Below, one piece after another: positions 12,801 to 24,800 of a stretch of DNA of 64,000 nucleotides (positions are counted from its first letter, which is position 1; each line of letters begins with the position of its first letter). Where the stretch lies: NCBI RefSeq assembly GCF_037975245.1, contig NC_092575.1:28295341-28359340 (forward strand), read 5' to 3'. The stretch is from Apostichopus japonicus. Its lineage: Eukaryota > Echinodermata > Holothuroidea > Aspidochirotida > Stichopodidae. The translations under genes were made by a program, and so were the position numbers. The notes below the pieces were generated by a model that saw nothing but the letters and a program-made list of their open reading frames with translations, did not search any database and was not told where the DNA came from.

Positions 12801-15800
12801 TGCAGTGCATGAATGGTGCTACTTGTGTTACATTACCACTCATATTCCCTGGTTTTCCAGAGGTACAACAGTGTTCCTGCACAGAAGGATTCGTTGGACC
12901 AGATTGTTCAGTGGAGGGTGGGTGTCACTTAAGGTTTTCAAGTACTTTTACTGTTATGGCCGTCGTTTGTACTCTTCTGAGGTATATCTTATGCGATTAA
13001 ATCTTAAATTCATCTATGTGCATACATGCATGCAGGTAGATAGGTTTCAAATTTTTAGCATGCAGACACTCCAGAAATGTTAAAGCAACCTTAAACGTAC
13101 TGACATTTCACTGACATGAAGGAATTTAAACACCTCTACGACTTAATGAACTGCATTCTTGTTGCTATGGTAACAATATTGTTGCTCAGAATGCATGTAT
13201 GCTATATGTTGTACTGTATGGGCTTGAGGAAGTTTCCAAAACTGTACATATATTTCCAAGTCTTCCATTATTTGGGACAGATCTCATAGTTTGTGGACTG
13301 TCACTCTGCATACTATCAGAGCAGATTAATAAGACGATTGTTATTGAGTTGTAGTTATTGTTGGAATTTAACTTAATTGTTATCGCTTTGACCAAGCTAT
13401 TTAACATTACAACATATTTGGATTGCCTTTCAGTCTAACAAATAAACAAATGGTCATATAGCCTACCATAATGAGAACTATTCATTCGCTTCCGAAATTG
13501 TTTGACCAAAGGCATTTATTTTATCAGACTGTACATTGTTGAAGTTAATGGATAAAGTGATTGTCCGTGATGTCAAAACCTGATGAACTGATGAAGTCTC
13601 AGTTTGATGTACATTAACATTTTGCTACTACTTTGAAATAAGGAAGTGATAAGAACTAATCAGTGAAAGTGACAATTGATTAATTTTGTATTAAACCTAG
13701 TGAAAGAAGAATCTTTGTTCAAATGATCGAATGTAGAAGTATTATTTCGACAATATGGACACGTTTTGATATAGTCTGCCATGATTTGTGTAGGATTGAC
13801 ACTTTAATCTTCTTTTTGTACAGTTACTGGGGATCTGTGTGGTGACATTCAGTGTTTCAACGGTGCTACGTGTGAGACATTAACAGTACCAGGCCTTACC
13901 GTCTATTCTTGCATGTGCGCTGAAGGATTTGCTGGGGACACTTGCGCTGAGGAAGGCAAGTACAACTAATTGTGTTGTTTATAGTTAACAATTTCACAGC
14001 CATCCCAGGCAATTGTCCAATGTTTGTCACCAGCATTCCTGTCATCATCAGAATTATGTTATCATGACGACAAACGTTCTGCTATAGATTGACATTTTCG
14101 AACAGTTGAACCATCTTAAAGCTGGAAAACTAACGTTCAAATTGTCTGTTTCTAGCATAGCTACCAATGGTTGTCTATATCACCATAGAAAACTTCTGAT
14201 GATTTTAAAGCAATGCTGGAAGAGGTACCAGCTCTAATCTAAGTATCACTGGCGGATGGACCTTGCTTTGCACATTTAAACAAGTGTTAACACAACTGGG
14301 TAATGCAAAGTTTCAGAAAAATGACAGTTGTGAACGTCTAGACTGCATCCCAATGAATTCAAATCCTATCTTACATGTGACATTATTCCAAACCTCTCTG
14401 CCAGTCTCAAGACACTTATTTGGTCAGCAAGTCTTTAGGCCCATGACTCAGGATCTTCCATGAGGACTGAGTTATGATCAACTGGACCCCCACCTGGCCC
14501 TCAGAATTGATACTCAGAATACATGACAGCTAGCTCGGATCAACTATGTGAATTTAACAAAAATGTGAATGCTTTTCTTTTATCCTAGTGACTACTGGTT
14601 TAGATTCACACTGACTTGTGACAGCAAGTCGTAATAATACTAGATTTCATTGAACCAAAAAAAACAAAAACAAAACTATTGTGTCGATTTCAAGATTGAA
14701 GTATATTTCTACTTTCTTTCAAATTTAAGCCAAACAGGATTATATTGAAGGAAGAATTAAGTCTAACAACCAAAAAATTAGCTTATAAATTGGTAAACTC
14801 CCAAACTTTTCTGAACAAAATGCAGTGGATTTCTGAGATGTGCAGAGTTTGGGCAAGTTGTCCCCGGTTGAAAGTCAAAAATCAAACCAAGTGAAAAGAA
14901 GAAAACACAAGTACAAACTAATATGATTTAGTGCCTTTAACATCTCCTTATCACAGCAAGCAAATAATATAAATTGTGTCAAACTGTGTGTTTGTTACAT
15001 TTTCATTGATTTTAGGAGGGAGAGAGTTACGAGAAGAATAAAAACATTTTAACTGGACGACTTTTAATGGACACTTTAAAGGTCTTTATAGAAAGTGAAA
15101 GATGTTAGTCAGGAAACATAAGTATAAACATTCCTATTTGTTTGTTTTGTTTTATCAAGCGAGTGCATGTAACCCAAGCCCTTGTATCCCCGGTAACTGT
15201 TCCCTGACTGCTTCTGCGCCTGGATACAGTTGTGAATGCCCGCCATTCTTTTCTGGAGACAATTGTGAAGGTAAGTGCTGCTATTATCAAGCTCAGGCAG
15301 GTCAGGCCACATCCAATAAGATCAACACAGTTTGGGTACCATGTCAAAAGAAAAGCTGCAGCAGCTGTATAACCCTCACACCACCCCACCTCACCCCACC
15401 CCCAACCTCTCCCCTTCACCCAGCAGAGCTGAATCAACTTGTTTTAAATAATAGAGACATCTTGGCAGTCCCTGTTGTGAAGATGAAGTCATTTCATCGG
15501 CAATCCATTTTTACCACTTTGCTTTAAACCCAGCTGTAAAACCCTCACACCACCCCACCCCCAACAAAAAACCTTTCCTCTTCACCCAGCAGAGCTGAAT
15601 CAACAAATAGAGACATATTGGCAGTGCCTATTTAGAAGGTGATGTCATTTCAGCATTCCAGTGTTGCCACTGTGCTTTAGTTTATTTATACGTAATAGAA
15701 AGCCATTGGAATTTTGATAACGTATCATTAAAGGAACTATTTCAAAAACAGAAAATATTTTTCCAATTAAAGCAACTACAAGGAATTAATTAAATTAATC

Positions 15801-18800
15801 AAATAATGAATAACAAAGGAGAAGAAGAAGAAGATCATGTATATCTCATATAATATTTTGCTGTCCTTGCCGGAGGACTGGACTGATCCTTGAAGTACTC
15901 GAGACTACGAGGGCAATACAACATGTAGAATGATCATTCAAAAATCAACATTTGCCGCAGATGGCTTGTCCTGGTTATTTGAGGACTATACGGTAGAATC
16001 TGTCAATATTAGACTGTGTTTTTTAATAGTAAAATGGCATTAATTAGCATTATTTGGTAATGCAACATCGTTATCTGGCTGCTGGCAATACTTTCCTCTG
16101 ATTATTCCATAATTTGTGTCGCTATTTTTCACAGTTGCTGATTTCTTATGTTTGTTCAAACAATGTCAAAATGGTGCAATTTGTGAGTCAGGGATTACTG
16201 AAGCTATATGCATTTGCCCAGATGGCTTTACAGGAGACACTTGTTCACAAGGTAATTATGGTGTTTTTTTCTATGAAATAACATTTACTTTCAATTTGTG
16301 TAATTGTTTTTAAGACCAAGTGGTAGAATCTATGCAATTAATGCTGATGGGTGTGTAGGCACATCTGGGCTTGTAAACACATTTACTACTCAATCAGCCA
16401 TAAAATGTATCTTTAACTTTCTTCCTGGCAAGCTAATGTTTGTGTTGGAGACGCGGGTAAAGTGTTTGCCGGTATAGAGCTTAAATATTTTTCGTTAATT
16501 TGGTTTCTATTCACTTTTTCTTTTCCCGACTTGTTTTAGTTGTAAAGGTTATGGTTCACGGAGGATTAGTATACTTCGAATGGTTGAGAAGATTTTGAAG
16601 AAATAATAAAGTTTTTCTGAGCGTTTCTTTTGTTAATTTTATATTTAATTTATCGTTGTTTCCAAAAGAATGAAACTTCTATCCAACAGCTTTGAAGCAT
16701 GGCCGGCTAAAAAACAAAACAAAACATGTTTCTCATCCGTGCCAGGCGCCTCCTTTCCCCTTTTAATCAAAAGCAAAACCATAATTGACTGCACCTGATT
16801 TCCGAGTCTATATTCAGGTTAACAAGGATTCTAAACTATCATTAAAACTTACTTTGTAAAGGTTGCCACATATTCCAAACTACTAGCGCAATGAAAGAAG
16901 AAAATATGGCCGCCCATTTTTGCTTATTTTTTTCAGATCTCAGTACAAGAAACATGTAATTTGTTTGGATAATAGAACACCTTTCGATAATGTGGTTAAG
17001 TAACTAATTTCCTACCCTAACTATATGCAGGTTTTTTTTAAACCTTCATGAAAACAGACTGTTTTGAAAAATGGATTTTGAAGCTCAATAAGATAAGAAA
17101 TGCTTACCGTTAAATGCTGACGTCAAATAACCTATTTCGTATTTATTCCAATATAGATCCACAATGGATAAAACTGCTGAATAGATCTTACTAAAGAGAA
17201 ATAAGAACTGCATGTAAAGCGATCATTTTAAGTTATCATTACCATGGTTTACTGAAACACCCCTTTCCCTACCACCAGAGGAAAAATATCCATATAGTGG
17301 ATAAAAATAAGATAAAAAATAGTACCATATACAGGTCATTGATACAAAAGTTACTTCTACAACAGCTTCCCAAAATGTGTATGGTGGATAGGGGAGGGGT
17401 AGGGGGGGGCACAGTGGATCAGAGTTCTTTAGGTGCCAGTTATTCTTCTCTCCTCAATTACATGTTTACATGGATAAAATGGTAATTGTCTATTACTATC
17501 ATAGAATACCACAAAACTTTAATAATTAAAATGCATTAATGCATTTTAAGTATTAAATTTATGTGGTATTCTATGATAGTAATAGACAATTGCCATTTTA
17601 TCCATGTAAAAATTAATTATTGAACAATTAAGACATTTCAAAAATTGATCCACTGTTCCCAAACCCGGGGCAGAGTGAATCACCCCTATTCGGTACAGTG
17701 AATCATTAGAAAAGAACAGCTTAGCTAACTTTTTTTAGCAAATACACTAAAAATTGTACGGGGCTCATGGTTATTTAATAGGCAACAAGAAAATAGTAAT
17801 AAATACTAAAATAAATACTAAAAGTCAATTATATATATGGCCTAACATCAAAACCAATGAAACCATAGCCTACATTTTTTTAAATATGACATGTTTTTGA
17901 TATCTTCCTCAACTAATTTGCATATATCAAAAGATTGGAAAGGAAATAGGAGAGCTAAAGGTGATTTAAATGGTAGCAAGAGTAATAGGCAAACTAAAAT
18001 TCAATTATGAATATAGACCTAAAATCCAAACATTTAAACCATATTCTACATTAAAAGATACAATTTTTTTCTCAAAATGTTCCTCAACTGATTTGTATAT
18101 GTTAAAAGATCATCAAGGAAAATAAGAGAGATCAATTCGATCTTAAACGCAGCAAGAAAATTGAATGTAGTAAGCACACTAAAACACAACATTGAATACT
18201 AACATAGGCCTAACATCAAAACATTGAGACCATAGCCTACTTTCAATGCTTACATTTTATTTCGATATCTACTTTAACTAATTTGCATAAATCGAAAGAT
18301 CAACAGGGAAAAAGGGAATCACTGGTCACGGTGATCCACTGTGCCCCACCATGGTTTTGAACATTATTACCATCAAACTGTTAAAATAGGCTAACCCTTA
18401 GCCTAACATATGGTTTCATGTTTGCTACCAAACTACTCCATTAAATGATGGTATAACAAACTGCCCCCCCCCCTCTCATTTCAACTTGTGCTATAACAGG
18501 GTTGGACACTGAAAAACAATAATATTTCCCAAGTTTTCTGGTACTGCAGCTACTCTGGTGATTTTTCTGTGAGTTATTGGCTTTGATGTGAATGTAAACT
18601 AGATAGCACTACAAATAATTTGTATTCTTTTAACTTTTAAGTTATTTGAAGTGATTCACTGTGCCCCATCTCCCCCTATATATAGTGACAAATGATAAAT
18701 GAAGGTCAAAGCACGTTTGAGGGCAGGCGCGTATCCAGGGGGGCGTTGGGGGCGCGCGCCCCCCGGGTAAGAAAAAGAGGAGACAAAAAAGAGAAGAAAA

Positions 18801-21800
18801 AAGAGGGGGGAAAAGAGGGGGGAAAAGAGGAGGAGAGGAAAGAAGGGAAAGAAAAAGAAGAAAGAGAGTAAAAGGAGAAAAGGTGGGAGTAAAAGAAAAA
18901 CGCCAAGACACCGGGAAGAGAAAGAGGAACAGGGACATCATTACAGCGCTGATCCCTATTATATACACAGGGTAGCCAGTGGCGGATCAAGGATTTCGGA
19001 AGTTCGTGTGCCTCACCCTTACACCGACAACTCCATTTTTGACGTTTCCATTTTCCTCTCTCACTCATGATCTATATATATATACTATATATGGTCTATA
19101 CCATAACGTGTGTGTGTGTGTGTATAAACGCCTTAAACAATTGTAGAATTGTGCTATGAAACCAACTGTTGCTGGTCTCGAAATCGAGCGTGTCGAACGG
19201 GAACATGACACATTTCAGGAAGGGGCGACCGCCCCCCCCCCCCTTCAACATATTCTTTTTCATGATATTGCTAGTAATTTCAAATGTAGAAAGTGCGTAG
19301 ATGCAACTTACAAGACCTGGGAAGTGTCATTTCCAGCAATCTGGGAGACATTCTTGGCCGAATTTTGCTTGTACGCTTCGCGCAAACAAATTGTCCTGGG
19401 TAGTATAGCCATTTCCAGCGATCTGGGAGGCATCCTCGCTACGCGCCTGTTCGAATTTGTAAAGCAAACAGCAGATTTCACATCATATCAGTGAGTTTGA
19501 AAATGGCGTTCCAGGATGAAAAGCCTCAAAACTGTCCGACTTGCCGAGAAAAAAACAACCAAAAGTTTTCGCGCGCTCCGCGCGCGCGTTCAGCATACTA
19601 ATGTCAATATCATATATACATGCATCGGTTATTACATCGCATACCATCGTATAGTGTACGGTCCGTGAAAGTTGAGCAGTACACCGCGGGATGCTAATGT
19701 AAACAACGAAATGTCTTATGTAGATAGAGAAAAAGCATGGAGGTCCAATTATGTCAAAACTCTCTTTTACATTAGTAATGGCGAATTAGGGGCTTCAGCC
19801 CCCCTTCCCCCCCCCCCCCCGCCTCCGACGCCTATGTGTGTAGTGTTCGGTTTCGGAAATATCTGCTATTTTTCATTTCCTTCAACGGAGTTTTATAATA
19901 GCCGTTATAAGAAGTTTTAATATTTGTACACCAATAAATTAACTGTGTCTGAATTTTCGAAAATGAAATGTTTTGCAACATCATGGGTATGTCTTCAAGT
20001 GAGCTTATTCACGAGAATGTGAATTTTCAAATTCTGAACAAATAATGGGCTTAAAACCTTGAAAAGTGGAGCTGACGGATATTGTGGGCCGCGACGTAGA
20101 ATCGCATACAAAAGCAATGATCCACAGGACATGCGATGAGGTCGAGCATGATGTGTGACTGGTGACAATCTTCAAAAAGGTTATGGATGGAAAAAACTAT
20201 TGGCAAATACTTGGTTCTCAGGCAAAAAGTGTACATCTGGTTGGTCATATACAAGCCCGAGAAGTGCCATTTCCGGTGATCTGGGTGGTATCAAAACCAG
20301 AAATTTTCTTGTACGTTGCGCTCCGCTTGGATAGTAATTCGCGCCCCCCCCCCCAGGGTTAGAAAATCCTGGATACGCCCCTGGAGGGCAGGAGAATTTA
20401 AAGGACGAAATTAAGCAATGTAAACAGGTCCACATGAGTGCAAAATCCTCACCGATTATGTGAATTCAGCAAATTCAGGGGAAATATTAAAATCATGTAT
20501 GCAGGGATCAGTTCAGTGTTCTCATGAAGCCATTTCTGAATATTTTAGTACTTCCAGATCCTAGCACCTCACAACAACCACCAGAAGTTAGCACAACACC
20601 TTCTCCTGGTGTGGTGACATCAAGTCGAAGCACCACCATGGAAACTGTTACGACTCCAACTCTAGCTGGTACACCGACTAGCCCTTCAGTAAACGATAAT
20701 GTGACAGAGATAAGCCAGTCACCAGGCAGTGTATCTTCAACTGAAATGCAGAGTTCTTCTACTGTGGCTCCAACTACTGTTAATTCTACAGGTGAGCCAA
20801 TGTATTATTGTTGGTGTACCTAGTAACCTGGTTCAGAAATAGAGTAGGGGGAGGGGAGTGGTGGGATGGGGAAGGAAATATAAAGTGACTATAAGGAACT
20901 AGCAAAAGTTACTGAACAGTTTCACAGGAAGTTTACTGAAAGTCACAGTGTAATACCTGCAGTTTAGAATTACATTTTCACAAGCAGTAATGTTTACATA
21001 TATGTCTGATTCTTTCCAGATGTACTTTTCATAAACTGAATTCCGTAAGTCTTGGCATGTGAACTTTTTGTTCAGTGCCAAGTATGACCAACTGTCAATT
21101 GTTAGTGATCACTTGTATACATCACAATATAATTCAAAATATCCAATAATGGACCAATAACCAGTAACAGACTTATAGAATCAAATTAAAAAACATGTCT
21201 AGAAAATCTAGTATTGAATTAAGCCATTGCTATTTACCTGACGTTATTAGCTTGATTTGCACTCCTTAGTGAAATGCTGACGGACTAATACCAGTACCAA
21301 AACTATGTCTGTCAGTATTAGATACATTTGCTAGTATCTTGAAATAATGCCAATGACCTTTTCATTTACTCTGACCTACCTGACTTTATAAGATAAAGGA
21401 TCTCGTTATAGTTTGCTTTTAAGGAATGTCAATTTTTGTTTGTTGTTGGTCAGTTTGAGGTCAAAAGGCATGGAAGCATGGAAGAACTTGAAGTGCAATG
21501 GTTCAAGCAAGACTTTGCTACTTGGCCAGTTCTGTTCCTAGTGAATGGGTACAGTACATGTCATCCTTATTTTCACTACAAACCGTAATATCTTATCTCA
21601 TTAATATTTATATATCTTAATATACAAATGAGAAACTTGTAATTTATAGTCTTAATCTACGGCTGAATTATTTCCACTGTTCAACAGATCCATGTACTAG
21701 TAGCCCATGTTTATCAGGAGGAACCTGTAATGTTGATTCTGGGGTAACTCATGGATTCGTCTGTCAATGTGCTCCTGGGTTTATTGGCGGAACATGTCAA

Positions 21801-24800
21801 TCTTCCGGTAAGTTTCCATTAGTCTCTTGTTTCTTCGTGCATCTTGCCCTCGCATAAACTCTGAAACAGCTTCAATCTGATGAGTGCCGCAGAGGGCCAA
21901 GTCTTTGGTAGTGACACAATAGACTAGATCACCAAACTTTGAATAAGAGGGGGTTAGAATATTTCCAACCTTATTAAAGTTAGTAACACTTCTGATTGAG
22001 CTCATGACAACATTATTTGACCAATGTTGCTTCTCTGGATTCACAATAAAACTTTGATTCTTGCAATGAGATCAGTCCAGGACAAAGCATACAATTATCA
22101 GAAAATGACTCACGTTCACTTTGTCTTGGGATAAGCAATATCCAGGCTGATGAGGTTTTGTGGGGTTATGTGACATATGAGCCCTCTCTAGAGTTATGTG
22201 ACCATTTGGGCTTAAACTTTGATATTCTTTGTTTAACTATGCAGCCATTGTTTAATAACCATGCAAGCAAAAAGGCAAAGATTGAGAGATACATTTTGGA
22301 ACTGCTTTTTGGAATGACATTATATGATATGGAAGGAGGTGTTTTCTTTGATAAACAGGCTCATTTACATATGATTCCATTTATGTCACAAAATCTTGAA
22401 TATTTTTTTTCTTCAAAAAGCTAGAATAGGTATTAATGAAAGGTACTTCTGTGTATATTATTACAGCTGGGAATGTTTCTTGGTCATCTGATTCCTTCCC
22501 GTTGGTGCTGACCCGGGGTTCTGTCTCCGTACAGTATGATATAAAATAAATGTTCCCATCTGGCCAGAATATAAATTAAATACAAAATAGTAAGGTGATG
22601 TTCCCTTACTTAATCAACATTCCTAACCCTTCTGACTGCAAACATTACGGTGGACCGTAGGACTATAGTTAAATTTAGTGATGCTAATGTTGGTATTGGT
22701 GAAGCTGGCATGATCCTGACAATTAAATATTTTTACCAGCTAGTTAAAGAGTAATAGGTTAGCAATGTTTTATAGACAGACAGTAGACAAGTCATTCCAG
22801 ATTGAGATATTAAGGAGATATAATCATGGTAATTAATAACACTTACAAACCGGTTGGCCAGCTCTCTATGGGTTGTATGGAATGAAAGTAGCTGTCATCT
22901 GTGTTTGCTACATACTGTCATGTGCATCCAGTGCAGTACCAACAGCTTAGACGAGAAATAAATGAATATTAACAATTATTAAGTTATTGCTGACACTCAG
23001 CTCAGTTCCGTATGGATTGTAATATCCATCACTGACCACTTATTCCAATAAATTAGGATTAACTTTCATGATCCTTTCTAAATCTGGCAAGTTTTTCTTC
23101 GTTGGTTGGTGTTCATCGGATGCCGACTTATTCATAAGCTAGTATTATGGTCACTTCTGCTCATCCTTATTATTAAAGTATATAGCTACAACTTGTCATT
23201 ATATAAACAGAGAATGAAGGTCAATGTACTCATTTGTTTAATAATTTTATTATTTTTAAAAAGTTTTGAAAAATCTGTTTCTCTGGCAGTAATGCACAAT
23301 TGATTCATATAGTGAACTTGTTGCAAGAATCAAAATTGATTGCTGTGTAAAATTACACATATAAAGTACATGAACAGTAGAAATTTAAATGTAAATGTTC
23401 AATGATTTGGTATACGGTAGTGTGCTTTCAGTCACTTGCACATATTCCCTTTTGGAACTATGCGTAGACATTTGTAAAACATCACTACATGGTTTGGTGT
23501 TTGCGCAGAATTACAAGTTGTAGCTTAATCCATCTTCTTTAGCAATCTCTACAAGAATAAAGGTCAAGCTCTTGCAGGCATATTAATTCAGTTTGTATAC
23601 ATGAAGAAAAATTTAAACTGGTCAGTTAAATTTGTGTACAAAGTCAATGTTTCATGATAAAATGCAAATTCTTTAAGCAGACCTGTTAACTCCCAACATA
23701 TATGCAAATTGTAAGCACTCAATGATCATTTATGCCTACCCTTGTTAATTAACAGCATCAGACTTTGTTAGCAAATATTTGGATATAGTCCTTCAGGGAA
23801 CGTCAGTCTGCTATGAAAGTGACAACGGCTTAGTGTTTTAATAGAAGAGTTCTTGTTTTTTACAAACTAATCAAGATTTCTCCTGTAGTAATAATATGTT
23901 TCAAAATGTAATTGGTTGTTTTAACTGCATTAAACTTGGTCTTTTTCCCAACCACAGATCCCTGCAACTGTACAAATGGAGGTACTTGTATGATACTGGC
24001 AGGGACATGCTTGTGTCCAACTGGAACATTTGGAACACGTTGTGAAAGATGTGAGTATAATTCTATCCATTGAGGGTTTCTTACATTAATCCGAGACAGG
24101 TTAGTTAATCATTGTATGCGATAAACTTGCTGCAAGTAATCAATATTCTTGACACTCGACTGAATTAACTGTCCAAGTTATTTCTGTCCACAAGCCTGAT
24201 TTGTCCCCAAAAGCCCTTTGTCTGTCAGTACTTATGTATAGAACACATGCTTAAGAGTGTCAGTTGATTTCTGTATCACAGTGGAAGAGCTGCCTTATCT
24301 AAACTAAATAAATACATGCATAATAGATATAATGACACTGGTAATATTGGTGTGTGTCTAAAACATGTGCAGATTTGTGGACACATGTGGGTTTGAAAGC
24401 ATGTAACAAAGTTATAAAACAATATGATTCTTTCTTTCCCTCGCAACCCCCAGAGAAAATTGTTTACCTTTGCTGCTGGTCTGTGAAAGTTTGGTTCAAT
24501 GCAGTAAATATTCACTTATTAAATAATGTGTTACACGAAACCCAGCGTTTTCTGAAACCAGCTAACACCAAAGTTTTCACACCTTGGATTTTTTTGCCAC
24601 GGTTTAAATGTCACAAACTCCTGTGTTATCCTGTTTACTGGGGATTTTACACTTTTTCACTGGAGAAATTTTTGGTAATGTTGAGACGTAGAGTGAAAAC
24701 TGGCAAACCTTTGTGTCAATTTGGCTAATTTCTTTCACTGTAAGAAGACTGAGATTGGAGCATGTTCAAAATTCCTTTAGCTTGTGAACCAAAGCTTTGT

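Noticed and set aside
15105-15437. 110-codon - strand ORF
   Set aside because: Lies antisense over EGF exon 11 and a C-rich duplication; no family resemblance.
18642-19068. Ser/Phe/Pro-rich - strand ORFs
   Set aside because: Translation of the polypurine/polypyrimidine tract of the transposon copy at 18724-20383. The same happens at 59325-59594 in copy 2.
24354-24728. 124-codon + strand ORF
   Set aside because: No splice context in phase 1, no Cys pattern, no resemblance to any protein; treated as intronic chance ORF.
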